A stretch of 44,401 nucleotides of DNA from Tyzzerella sp. GTDB lineage: Bacteria > Bacillota > Clostridia > Lachnospirales > Lachnospiraceae. Position numbers and translations under genes: made by a program. Shown piece after piece: positions 1-9,185 of the stretch. Numbering within the stretch: position 1 is the stretch's first letter; every line of letters begins with the position of its first letter. The notes below the pieces were generated by a model. That model made no database searches. It was not told the DNA's origin and saw only the letters and a list, made by a program, of their open reading frames with translations. Location of the stretch: NCBI GenBank assembly GCA_017410145.1, contig JAFQRJ010000029.1, positions 1 to 44,401 on the forward strand, written 5' to 3'.

Positions 1-1
1 A

Positions 2-3000
2 TTGGCAGGAGAAAAACTGAAATTACGTGTGGAATTCCGTGATGTCAATGATGCTAACACATCTGCGACAGTGACAGTAAAAGTAAACGACCATTGTTTG
101 TGGGATGCCATAACAGTAAAAAGAAGCAATGATAGTGCTGCGCTTTTAGGAAATCAAATGTATATGCGAAGCAATGTAACCATTCCAGAGAAACCATTAA
201 CGGAGATAAACTGGGATGATTTTAGCAATGTAGAATATGGAAAAACTTACACAAGTGCAACAGCATTGACATATAGTGGTATAAGTTTGAATGGTACTGC
301 ATTTGAAGATTATGTACAGTTCGCAGAAGGGGCGTCTCTCCTGTACGGAACATCAGGTAGTAATCATGGTATATCGATGGGAGTGAATACAAATGGAGAG
401 TTTTATGTCAAAGGACTTCAATATTGGTATAACTCCACTGTATATGGAAATGAGCAGAAGTGCACCGCAGTTGATCTTGGACTTGCTGGAGATACGTTGG
501 CAGGAGTAAAACTAAGATTGCGCGTCGAATTACATAATGTCAGTGATGATAACACATCTGCGACAGTGACAATTAAAGTAAATGACCATTGCTTGTGGGA
601 TGCCATAACGGTAAAAAGAAATGCTGAAGTAGCTGATCTTTTGGGAAATACTATCAATTTAGTCACAAGTAATAATACAACCGCACCTGTAACCATTCCA
701 GCAAAATCATTAAAAGAGATCGGTTGGTCTGATTTTGCAAAAGATGGTACAGCATTGAAAGATGGAGAAACCATAAGTAGTGAACGTTTAGTGACATACA
801 CAGGCACTGACTTGAGTAACACTGCGTTTGAAGGAGATGTGTCGCTCCCAGCAGGAAGCGGATTCCGTTATGCATCAGTTGACGGCTCTTATGGATTAGA
901 AATTAAAGAGTCTGAAGGAAACCTTTTAATTGGAGGAACCGAGGGAGTACAGCTTGGTGAAAGCAATGCCTATACTTGTACACCGGAAGAGTACAATGTA
1001 GGAACTTCGTTTGCAGATAAGCGGTTTACTATAAGAATAGAGTTCGTTTATCTGATTACAGATAGTGAAGCTAATAGTTCTAGTGCAAGAGTGAACATCT
1101 CTATTAACGGTATTGAGGTTGCGAAAGAAGTGACTTTAACAAGTGAAGTCGGTAACGAGAATTGTATGCTGAGTAATCATATTGGATTAGCAACAGGAAT
1201 CACAGTATATGATGTGGCACCGACTTGGGAAGAGGTTACCACAGGTCTTGAAGATGAAGTTCTTTCATGGGAAGAATTTGGTTATACTGGTGGGATAACG
1301 CCTGCAAGTATGGTAACGAAAACCGCAAGCCACTTAGATACGCTGAAGGGTTATATCTTTAATGGGAATATTATCATGCAGCCAGAGACGTATATTCGCT
1401 ATGGACGAGTGGGAACTAGCGGTCCATTTGTGCTTATACAGGTTGATAGCGAAGGCGTACTGTATGTTGGCACTTATAATAGTGGGATAACTAAAGTATA
1501 TACAGCAATTGCAAATCATCATAATTTGAATAGTTTTGTAAATACGGAATTCAACTTGAAGATTGTTCTCACATCAGAAGGTGAGATTAGTGTGTGGATT
1601 AATGACGTAATCATGGGAAATCCATTTAAGCCAGACATTACATGGGGAACTACGCTTGCGGCAAAAGGTGTTACGCCTATTTCTTTAAGAACAACAGTAC
1701 CGACAGGCTTAACGGAAATCAGTTTGGATGATTGGACGAAAGATGATGCGACGAGTACTGTTAGAGCCGATTTCGAACTGAGAAATAATGAACTGCGGGG
1801 GGCTCATAAAACACTTCCTAATTTGCTCAATACATCCTTGCATGAAGTTGTGAAATTTGTAGATACCAATGGTTCGGTAGGAAGTCATACATTCGTATAC
1901 GGTGGTTGTACAGGTCATGACTATCAGGGTATCAAGATCAGCATCAATGATGCTGGTCAGATGGGGATTCATTGTGTTGATATAATAAATGGGGCAGAAA
2001 CGAGCGTAGAGAAATTCACGATAGATCCAGTTAAGGCTGGTGTGGGAACCACATTCAGAGGTGAAGAAATTTCTTGGCAATTAGATACAGTGCGACTTGG
2101 AAACCACGTGTTGTTATATATGTCATTTAATGGACAACTATATAATAATGCCCCGTTTGTATTCCATGATTTTGCGGATTCTATGGTTGCTAACATGTAT
2201 TATACTTCACATGAAACAGCAGCAGAGGTCAATAACTGTTATGTAATACTTGGTGCTTCTGTAAAAGAATTACCGGTGTTGTATCACGATTTAGCAAAGG
2301 AAGCATATACCATTCCTGCATACAAGTCGGTAACGTTCTATGAGAAAGATGCGAACGGAGCGTGGGTTGAAGCTACGAAACCAGCCACACTAACAAAAAC
2401 CGGCGATTACAAATTGGCATTTAACGATGGTTTATCTGAATATACACAAATCATTTCATGTTATAACTACGCAACTGATGTGGATGTCGCTACGTTAGTA
2501 AGAAGCTTGAAAATGACAAATAATACAGAAGATGACTGGGCAAACTATGAAACACGTTTGTGTGACAAGAACTATGATGGCAAAGTAACATTGGATGATA
2601 TCAGCGATATTCGTTCTATGTTGTTAGGTACCTATGTGGCTGATACAGACGTTATGAAAATCTCCGGATTTTATAGTCCGACAGCTTCGTTGATTGAGGA
2701 CGAAACTTATGCGACCATCAAGGCGACCGGTGTAAATCATATCATTGAGTCTAATGTGTATTATACTGATGATGCAATAGCAAGATACAGAATCTATCAA
2801 GAATTGAGTTATGCACAAAAATATGGTTTGACTGTTACAGTAAACGACAAACGCTTGACAGACATTGGTGCCAGCGGCGGAACAGCAACCGCAGATGATG
2901 TAGATGCTTATGTGGCTAATTACAAGGATTACCAGTCCTTCGCAGGTTTATTTATTTTTGATGAGCCAAAAGCGGCAGATTATCCGAAAGGTATTTGGGA

Positions 3001-3988
3001 AGGCCACGATGAAATTGGTACGTATAGTTCCGTTGCACAGGCGATTGCTGATGCAGGGTACGAAGGATGGTCCAATGCGTTCACTGCAACCTCAGATATC
3101 TTGTTTGACGGTTACAACTATGATTATGCGGGTAGGATGAGATATGGATATTATAAGCATCTGAAAAATATGGTTCAAAGCTTTAAATTGAGCTTTATGA
3201 GTTCCACTCATTACCCATATTTAAATAATACAAGCGGCTCGGGTGAAACTATGTGGTGCTACTTTATGAATCTGGCGATAAATAAAGCTGTCGCAAAAGC
3301 TGAAGACGTAGAATTAAGAACCTTTGTACAGGGCATGGCCGCTGACAATAATGATATGAATGAAAACTATAGCGAAGCACAGCTTAAGTGGAACGCCAAT
3401 ATGAATCTTACCTTTGGAACGAGTGCACTTGAGTATTTCCCACTAGTTCAGCCTGGCAGCTTCCAAACCTATTCAGATGGAAGCTGTGCGAGTGGTCTTC
3501 TTGATAAAGACGGACAGCTGACCAAGTTTGGCGAATGGGCAACGAGTGTCAATAAGCAGGTTCAGGCAATTGATGGTATTTTGTTGAATGCGTCGCATGA
3601 AGGGTTTATGGCAATCGGCGGAAATTCGTCTTATGCAACAACGATTGCAAGAGAGAATGTTGAAGAAATTACGATGACAACCAATTGGCTTGGGACTAAA
3701 ACGGAAACCATCAGCCATACATTCATTGAGGAGGCTGACGGATATGAAGGTGCAAAAGTTATTGCAACGGATAGTACGCATGGCGCATTCGCAGGATGTT
3801 TTGAAATTTCAGCTGAAAAACATGCGATGTACATTGTGAACTTCAACGATGCAGGTGAAAATACAATTACTGTTGACTTGGGAGATGGTGTAACAGCTAC
3901 GGCAATTTATCAAGGTACAGAAACACCATATTCAGGTGACTTTAATATCACATTAGCAGCAGGTGAAGCTGTTTTAGTGGTATACTAA
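2..3988 (+). CDS. Large modular extracellular protein, 5' end missing; dockerin-like motif and TIM-barrel-like C-terminal region
   Basis: The frame is open at the window edge, so the true start and any signal peptide lie upstream; the 1328 visible residues are the C-terminal part. Residues 1-760 form about four and a half tandem beta-rich repeats of roughly 150-190 residues, each opening with a line like TEI-WDDF; the first two share the strings TSATVT and VNDHCLWDAITVKR. An Ig-like stretch follows (about 760-825), then a dockerin or EF-hand-like segment with a calcium-loop pattern at D855 (DKNYDGKVTLDD). Residues about 885-1230 look like a TIM-barrel glycoside hydrolase, with GLFIFDEP (D987-E988) as a possible acidic active-site strand. 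A beta domain ends the protein, and no C-terminal anchor is seen. The location beside a glycan operon suggests polysaccharide binding or attack. The family assignment is inferred, and a non-catalytic role is possible. Confidence 0.7.
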   Translation: MAGEKLKLRVEFRDVNDANTSATVTVKVNDHCLWDAITVKRSNDSAALLGNQMYMRSNVTIPEKPLTEINWDDFSNVEYGKTYTSATALTYSGISLNGTAFEDYVQFAEGASLLYGTSGSNHGISMGVNTNGEFYVKGLQYWYNSTVYGNEQKCTAVDLGLAGDTLAGVKLRLRVELHNVSDDNTSATVTIKVNDHCLWDAITVKRNAEVADLLGNTINLVTSNNTTAPVTIPAKSLKEIGWSDFAKDGTALKDGETISSERLVTYTGTDLSNTAFEGDVSLPAGSGFRYASVDGSYGLEIKESEGNLLIGGTEGVQLGESNAYTCTPEEYNVGTSFADKRFTIRIEFVYLITDSEANSSSARVNISINGIEVAKEVTLTSEVGNENCMLSNHIGLATGITVYDVAPTWEEVTTGLEDEVLSWEEFGYTGGITPASMVTKTASHLDTLKGYIFNGNIIMQPETYIRYGRVGTSGPFVLIQVDSEGVLYVGTYNSGITKVYTAIANHHNLNSFVNTEFNLKIVLTSEGEISVWINDVIMGNPFKPDITWGTTLAAKGVTPISLRTTVPTGLTEISLDDWTKDDATSTVRADFELRNNELRGAHKTLPNLLNTSLHEVVKFVDTNGSVGSHTFVYGGCTGHDYQGIKISINDAGQMGIHCVDIINGAETSVEKFTIDPVKAGVGTTFRGEEISWQLDTVRLGNHVLLYMSFNGQLYNNAPFVFHDFADSMVANMYYTSHETAAEVNNCYVILGASVKELPVLYHDLAKEAYTIPAYKSVTFYEKDANGAWVEATKPATLTKTGDYKLAFNDGLSEYTQIISCYNYATDVDVATLVRSLKMTNNTEDDWANYETRLCDKNYDGKVTLDDISDIRSMLLGTYVADTDVMKISGFYSPTASLIEDETYATIKATGVNHIIESNVYYTDDAIARYRIYQELSYAQKYGLTVTVNDKRLTDIGASGGTATADDVDAYVANYKDYQSFAGLFIFDEPKAADYPKGIWEGHDEIGTYSSVAQAIADAGYEGWSNAFTATSDILFDGYNYDYAGRMRYGYYKHLKNMVQSFKLSFMSSTHYPYLNNTSGSGETMWCYFMNLAINKAVAKAEDVELRTFVQGMAADNNDMNENYSEAQLKWNANMNLTFGTSALEYFPLVQPGSFQTYSDGSCASGLLDKDGQLTKFGEWATSVNKQVQAIDGILLNASHEGFMAIGGNSSYATTIARENVEEITMTTNWLGTKTETISHTFIEEADGYEGAKVIATDSTHGAFAGCFEISAEKHAMYIVNFNDAGENTITVDLGDGVTATAIYQGTETPYSGDFNITLAAGEAVLVVY

Positions 3989-4010
3989 TTTTAAATGAAT
4001 AAAATATAAG

Positions 4011-4040
4011 ATAGGGCTGTTTTTAAACAGCCCTATTTAG
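4011..4040 (+). terminator. Rho-independent terminator after the modular protein gene
   Basis: Near-perfect inverted repeat ATAGGGCTGTTT / AAACAGCCCTAT followed by TTT. It lies 22 bp after the stop of the large gene and just before the ribosome binding site of the next operon. It therefore separates the two units, or attenuates read-through into the operon. Confidence 0.8.
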
Positions 4041-4055
4041 CAAGGAGAAATTATT

Positions 4056-6023
4056 ATGTTGTTGTTTCATGGAAAACAGTGTGTGGATATATGCTTGAAA
4101 AACCATAATAAATATGTTCGTTTGGCTGTGGAAGACTTGAGAAGGGATTTTGAAAGGATAAGTTTAGGTTGTGTCAAACCACAGATTATAGAGGACGAAA
4201 GTGATTGTTGTATTGTGATTGAAGACAATACAACAGAAAACTGTGAGCCAATCAAGGATGAGGGATTTATCATTAAAAGCGAAGGAAACAAGATTCGTAT
4301 CATGGCAGACGGATACCTTGGGAGCATGTGGGGCATCTATACTTTTAGTGAGAAATACTTGGGTGTTGACCCTTGTTATTTGTTTAATGATATGGAAATA
4401 GAGAAGGTAGATTCATTAACCGTGCCGCCTATACATATAGAAGATAAGCCAAAGAGTTATGGTTTTCGAGGCGTATTTATCAACGACGAAGACCTACTTA
4501 CCGGTTGGAAAGATGGTGGTGGAATTCGTGACATCGATTCTCGTTTTTACACACTGACAGTAGATGAAATGGTTATGGATATGGTGGTGGAAACCATCCT
4601 GCGTTTGAAATTAAATCTGGTTATTCCGGCATCATTTCTTGATATTGATAATCCTCCGGAGAAGCTACTTGCTGATTGTGTGGCAAAACGTGGTATCTTT
4701 TTGTCGCAACATCATGTGGAGCCCCTCGGACTGTCATATTTTACACTGGAACGTTATTGCAAGAGATTTCAAAAGAAAGGCGAGTTTTCTTATATACAGT
4801 ATCCTGACTTAATGGAAGAAGCATGGTCTTATTATGCAAAAAAATGGGCGGAATATGATCATGTTGTGTGGCAAATAGGATTGCGAGGTAAATTAGATCG
4901 TCCTGTATGGGAGGAGGATAAACCGAACGAGGAAGAATTACGTGAATTTGGTGAATTTATTAGTTCGGCTATGGAGAAGCAACAACAAATCATCTTAGAG
5001 GCTACAGAAGGAAAGGCAAAATATTATACCAGTACTTTGTGGATGGAAGGCTCTGAGTTGGTGGCGAAAGGACTCTTACGTTTTCCGGAAAATACCATTA
5101 TGGTTTTTGCAGATACCGGTCCGAATCAGATGTACGGAGCCGATTATTATGATGTTCCAAGATTTGAGAGTATACCAAGTGGTATTTATTATCATTTGCA
5201 ATATAATTGCTGCGGCCCGCATCTTGCACCACAGACAGGCTTGGATAAATTGTATTACAATCTGAAACTTGCCATGGATAAGGGGGATGACGCATATTGC
5301 ATTATCAATGCATCTAATGTACGAGAGTTTGTCTTCGAGCTTCATGCATATGCTCAAATTTTGTGGGATGTAGATGGATTTTCAAAGGACGAATATTTGA
5401 AACAATATTGTTTAGCTTATGGTGAATTCGCAGAAAAAGCAGAAGCATTGATAAAAAGATATTATGATGATATGCCTGAGATAGATGTGCATTATCTTTC
5501 GAGACATCATGAAAAGTATTTCAATTATGACTTTGAACATGCTCCGAAAGGCATCAAGAATTTCATCGTAAAAGAAGGAAATATTTTAGAACATGGTCGG
5601 GATCTTCTTTCCAATTTTCATAATAGAATAGAAATTCCTTTGGATGAAGAATTTTATCATGCCCTTAAAAGTGTTCTTCCAAAATATATTGAAATTTGTG
5701 CCAAGTTGCGCCAATTAGCAGATGATTTGCCGGTGGCAATGAAAAAGCATGTGGAAGTGAAGTGGTTATGCTACGCCATGACACTGCGCTATATCTATGA
5801 GTGGTATGTCAATAGCTATGAAGCAAAGCAATATCGTCGCGAAGGTAATAGTGAACAGATGAAGAAATCTTTATATGCAGCTTGCGAAAGCCTGGAGGCA
5901 TATTTAGATTACAGAAAATGTGCTGAATACGGTATTTTCGAGAATTGGTATCGTGGTGATTTGAAAATGGATGTAAAACAAAGACTCTATGCTACCAGAA
6001 GTCTTTTGGGACAGACGGAGTAA
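4056..6023 (+). CDS. GH115-like alpha-glucuronidase, intracellular short form
   Basis: 655 residues, ATG preceded by AAGGAGAA. The layout matches GH115 alpha-glucuronidases: an N-terminal GH67/GH115-type alpha/beta domain (about 1-125), the landmark YGFRGVFINDED (135-146), a barrel region, and SGIYYHLQY (375-383) followed by a segment ending in FVFELHAYAQILWD. GH115 enzymes remove glucuronic acid or 4-O-methylglucuronic acid side chains from xylan-type chains. No signal peptide is visible, so it should act on imported oligosaccharides. It is shorter than the usual GH115 proteins and seems to lack their C-terminal beta domain. It opens an operon whose next genes catabolise glucuronate, which fits. 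I cannot name its catalytic residues with certainty; a divergent GH115 subfamily is the main alternative. Confidence 0.75.
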   Translation: MLLFHGKQCVDICLKNHNKYVRLAVEDLRRDFERISLGCVKPQIIEDESDCCIVIEDNTTENCEPIKDEGFIIKSEGNKIRIMADGYLGSMWGIYTFSEKYLGVDPCYLFNDMEIEKVDSLTVPPIHIEDKPKSYGFRGVFINDEDLLTGWKDGGGIRDIDSRFYTLTVDEMVMDMVVETILRLKLNLVIPASFLDIDNPPEKLLADCVAKRGIFLSQHHVEPLGLSYFTLERYCKRFQKKGEFSYIQYPDLMEEAWSYYAKKWAEYDHVVWQIGLRGKLDRPVWEEDKPNEEELREFGEFISSAMEKQQQIILEATEGKAKYYTSTLWMEGSELVAKGLLRFPENTIMVFADTGPNQMYGADYYDVPRFESIPSGIYYHLQYNCCGPHLAPQTGLDKLYYNLKLAMDKGDDAYCIINASNVREFVFELHAYAQILWDVDGFSKDEYLKQYCLAYGEFAEKAEALIKRYYDDMPEIDVHYLSRHHEKYFNYDFEHAPKGIKNFIVKEGNILEHGRDLLSNFHNRIEIPLDEEFYHALKSVLPKYIEICAKLRQLADDLPVAMKKHVEVKWLCYAMTLRYIYEWYVNSYEAKQYRREGNSEQMKKSLYAACESLEAYLDYRKCAEYGIFENWYRGDLKMDVKQRLYATRSLLGQTE

Positions 6024-6038
6024 ATACGGAGGTGCAGA

Positions 6039-7397
6039 ATGAAGGAAGATTTTTTATTGAATAGTGAAGTGGCGAAACACTTATATCATGATGTTGCAGC
6101 AAAACTACCAATTATTGATTATCACAATCACTTATCAGTAGCAGATATTGCTTCTGACAGAAAGTTTGATAATATTACACAGTTGTGGGTGAGTGTAGAC
6201 CCATACAAGCACAGAGCAATGAGAATTCTTGGCATTCCTGAAAAATACATTACAGGTGATGCAAGTGATTATGAAAAGTTTGAAAAATGGTACGGATGTC
6301 TTCCAAGATTAGCAGGCAACCCGCTGTTTGACTGGTCCATGATGGAATTTGACACCGTGTTTGGAATGGAGATTTATCCGTTTACGAGAAATGCCAAAGA
6401 AGTTTGGGATGAAGTAAATGAGAAAGTAAGAAACTTATCGGCAACAAAGATTTTAGATAAGTTCAACATCGAATACAGTGCTCCATGTGCATCGCTTATT
6501 GAAGATTTATCAAACTTTGACAAATCAAAAGGTATTTGTCCATCCCTTCGAGGAGACGACATTGTTGGTGTAAACAAGTCGTTTGTCGAAAAATTAGAAC
6601 AAGTGACGAATATGCCAATCCAAAGTCTGGCGGATTTTGAATGTGCAATTGAAAAAAGGCTGGAGGCCTTTGTGGAAACAGGTTGTAAATACTCCGACCA
6701 TGCATTGGATGATGGATTTGATTATGTGGCAGACGATGAAAAAAATGAGGAACGTTTCGTAAAAGTTCTTCAAGGAATAGAATTGTCAGAGCAAGATAAA
6801 TTGCAACTTTCTTCTAGAGTTTTAAAGACACTTGCAGGACTTTACTCAAAGAATGGTTTTACGATGCAATTACATATCGGCGCGAAGAGAAGTACAAGTA
6901 CGAGACTTCGCAAGGTGGCAGGACCAGCAGGTGGTTATGCGGCTATCGGGCATCCGGTAAATGTGAAGGCACTCACAAGTTTGCTGGATGATATTGAAAA
7001 GCAGGAATATGGACTTCCAAAGACCTTGCTATTCACCTTAAATCCTGCTGATAATGCAGTCATGTCGATTTTATCCGGCTCTTACAGTAAGGACGGAGTG
7101 GCGGCTATTGTCAGTCAAGGACCTGCTTGGTGGTGGTGCGACCACTATCAAGGAATGACAGAGATGTTAGACCACTTATCGGTATTTGGTGTGGCATCTA
7201 CATTTATTGGAATGACAACAGACTCGCGCAGTTTATTGTCATTTGTCAGACATGATTATTTTAGACGTATTCTTTGTAATTGGATAGGAGAAAAAGTAGA
7301 GAAGGGTATTTTGCCTGAAGATATGGAAATTTTATCAGAGATGATTAGAAATATGTGTTACCACAATGCAGAGAGAACAGTTAAGGGGGAAAAATAG
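6039..7397 (+). CDS. uxaC: Glucuronate isomerase
   Basis: 452 residues, close to the usual UxaC size; RBS GGAGG before ATG. UxaC interconverts D-glucuronate and D-fructuronate (also galacturonate and tagaturonate) in the cytoplasm. Visible signatures are IIDYHNHLS with metal-ligand histidines near 29 and 31, the WVSVDPYKHRAMR block, and the C-terminal GPAWWWCDHYQGM and GMTTDSRSLLSF segments, characteristic of this amidohydrolase-related family. It lies 15 bp after the alpha-glucuronidase gene and 1 bp before the next start, so co-translation is likely. It takes the glucuronate freed by the upstream enzyme. Confidence 0.95.
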   Translation: MKEDFLLNSEVAKHLYHDVAAKLPIIDYHNHLSVADIASDRKFDNITQLWVSVDPYKHRAMRILGIPEKYITGDASDYEKFEKWYGCLPRLAGNPLFDWSMMEFDTVFGMEIYPFTRNAKEVWDEVNEKVRNLSATKILDKFNIEYSAPCASLIEDLSNFDKSKGICPSLRGDDIVGVNKSFVEKLEQVTNMPIQSLADFECAIEKRLEAFVETGCKYSDHALDDGFDYVADDEKNEERFVKVLQGIELSEQDKLQLSSRVLKTLAGLYSKNGFTMQLHIGAKRSTSTRLRKVAGPAGGYAAIGHPVNVKALTSLLDDIEKQEYGLPKTLLFTLNPADNAVMSILSGSYSKDGVAAIVSQGPAWWWCDHYQGMTEMLDHLSVFGVASTFIGMTTDSRSLLSFVRHDYFRRILCNWIGEKVEKGILPEDMEILSEMIRNMCYHNAERTVKGEK

Positions 7398-7398
7398 T

Positions 7399-8313
7399 AT
7401 GCATTTCAATGATAGAGAGAGAATTATTGCACTTACACCACAGTGGAAGGGAGAAAGACTTCCAGATGGAAGACCAAAGGTAGCGGATAAATATTTGGAT
7501 GCACTTTATGGAATGACATTGGAAGAAGTATGGAAACCGATTTATGTACTCGGATATGAAAATCAATTCGTAGGCGGTGGACTTGCACCTTTAACACCAC
7601 TTCATGATGATGGAAGAAAGTTGGTAGGTAGAGCTGTTACTTGTACCTATTGTCCTACAAGACCAGACCTTCATGAACTCCAATTTGCAAGAGGAGCGGA
7701 AGACGGAAGACAAGGAAACTACAATCAATGGGTAATTGATAACCTTATGGAACGTGACGTGGTTGTTTGCGATATGTATGACAAGATTTATAAAGGGACT
7801 TTCCTTGGTGGAAACCTGACTACAGCCATTAAGAAAAGAACGAAAAACGGCGGAGCTGTTGTGTGGGGCGGCGTTCGTGACGTAGAACAGATGAAAGCAG
7901 TTCCTGATGTACAAGTGTACTACAGAGGAATAGACCCAACACCGATTCGTGAGTTTGTTATGAAAGACTACAATGATATCACAAACTTTGGCGGAGCAGT
8001 TTGTTTACCAGGAGATATCGTATTTGGAGCAGGCGGTGGCGTTCTGTTCATCCCGGCACACTTAGTTGCTGAAGTAGTAGAAGGTGCTGCAAAGACGCAT
8101 GTAAAGGATGATTTTGGTTTTGAGATGATTGGGCAGGGCAAGTTTACAACGGCACAGATTGACAGAAATACTTGGACTGTAGAAATGTTAGATATGCTGA
8201 CCGAATGGATTCAGACAGACCCTAGAGGAGAAGAATACCGTGACCTTGACTGGTCAAAAGAGTATGATATGGCCATTAATGGCGATCCTAACGATACTCA
8301 GACAGCTTTATAG
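7399..8313 (+). CDS. RraA-family protein (class II pyruvate aldolase-like) in the uronate operon
   Basis: 304 residues from the ATG at 7399, which sits behind AAGGGGGAAAA and one base after uxaC; a longer in-frame start inside uxaC has no such site. The core (about 75-235) has RraA/HMG-aldolase features: GRAVTCTY (77-84), VVVCDMYD (121-128), GGNLTTAIKKR (137-147), the catalytic-type pair R160-D161 in GGVRD, and GDIVFGAGGGVLFIP (205-219). Members of this family include 4-hydroxy-4-methyl-2-oxoglutarate aldolases and oxaloacetate decarboxylases; others inhibit RNase E. Extra N-terminal (about 70 residues) and C-terminal extensions make it longer than typical members. Its place between uxaC and the oxidoreductase suggests action on a 2-keto acid of the uronate pathway, perhaps KDG or a methylated derivative. 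That substrate is inference. Confidence 0.8.
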   Translation: MHFNDRERIIALTPQWKGERLPDGRPKVADKYLDALYGMTLEEVWKPIYVLGYENQFVGGGLAPLTPLHDDGRKLVGRAVTCTYCPTRPDLHELQFARGAEDGRQGNYNQWVIDNLMERDVVVCDMYDKIYKGTFLGGNLTTAIKKRTKNGGAVVWGGVRDVEQMKAVPDVQVYYRGIDPTPIREFVMKDYNDITNFGGAVCLPGDIVFGAGGGVLFIPAHLVAEVVEGAAKTHVKDDFGFEMIGQGKFTTAQIDRNTWTVEMLDMLTEWIQTDPRGEEYRDLDWSKEYDMAINGDPNDTQTAL

Positions 8314-8323
8314 GAGGAGAAAA

Positions 8324-9172
8324 ATGGATACATATTTTAATGATAAAATCGCAGTTGTAACAGGAGCAGGCGGTGTTATCTGTTCAGAAGTTTCAAAAGG
8401 ACTTGCAAAGGAAGGTGCAACAGTTTTACTTGTAGGTAGAACGATAGAAAAATTAGAGAAGGTCGCAGAAGAAATCAAGGCAGAAGGTGGCAAATGTGCC
8501 TGCTATATCTGTAATGTTGCTGAACAGAAAGATGTTAATAAACTTGCTGACCGTATTATCGCAGAGTATGGAAAGGTAGATTATTTGGTAAATGGTGCGG
8601 GCGGTAACAACGCTTTGGCACAGCCAAACATTGCAAAATTTGATCCAAGAGAATTAGATGAAAACAAACCGGAAGATTTGAAAGGTCTCTACAATGTAGA
8701 TATGGATGCGTTTGAAAGTGTTATTCAAATCAACACAATGGGAACCGTATATCCAATCCTTGCATTTGCAAAATATATGGTAAAAGAGGGGAAAGGAAGT
8801 ATTGTAAACTTTGCTTCTATGAACACATACTGTCCACTTACTAGAAACTTTGCTTATGCCATGAGTAAGGCTGCAGTAGCAAACTTTACACAATCCTTGG
8901 CAGCATATTTTGGAGAAACAGGAATCCGTATCAATGCAGTTGCACCAGGATTTGTAGTAAATGAACGTTCTGTAAAAATTTTGGGAACAGTAGAAACAGG
9001 GTTGACAGAAAGAGGTTCAAAAGTAATCGGTCATACACCAATGGGTAAATTTGGTCAGGCGCAGGATATGTATGGTTGTGTGAAATTCCTCTTAGATGAC
9101 AGAATGTCAAGCTTTGTAACAGGTGTGACGATTCCGGTTGACGGCGGATTCTTAACCCTCAGTGGTGTATAA
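8324..9172 (+). CDS. SDR oxidoreductase, probable D-fructuronate reductase (D-mannonate oxidoreductase)
   Basis: 282 residues, ATG behind AGGAGGAG; a longer in-frame start would overlap the preceding gene. It is a classical short-chain dehydrogenase: cofactor motif TGAGGVIC (13-20), NGAGG (90-94), catalytic Ser165, Tyr178 and Lys182 (YAMSK), and a C-terminal VTGVTIPVDGGF. Between uxaC and uxuA it is best read as the NAD(P)H-dependent reduction of fructuronate to mannonate, the role of the SDR-type UxuB/YjmF of Bacillus; it is not related to the long-chain UxuB of E. coli. Family membership is certain; the substrate rests on context. Confidence 0.88.
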   Translation: MDTYFNDKIAVVTGAGGVICSEVSKGLAKEGATVLLVGRTIEKLEKVAEEIKAEGGKCACYICNVAEQKDVNKLADRIIAEYGKVDYLVNGAGGNNALAQPNIAKFDPRELDENKPEDLKGLYNVDMDAFESVIQINTMGTVYPILAFAKYMVKEGKGSIVNFASMNTYCPLTRNFAYAMSKAAVANFTQSLAAYFGETGIRINAVAPGFVVNERSVKILGTVETGLTERGSKVIGHTPMGKFGQAQDMYGCVKFLLDDRMSSFVTGVTIPVDGGFLTLSGV

Positions 9173-9185
9173 GGAAGGAGTCAAT

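Noticed and set aside
2-3988. Cell-wall anchored adhesin
   Set aside because: The C-terminus ends in a beta domain with no LPxTG-like motif, hydrophobic helix or basic tail, so sortase anchoring is not supported.
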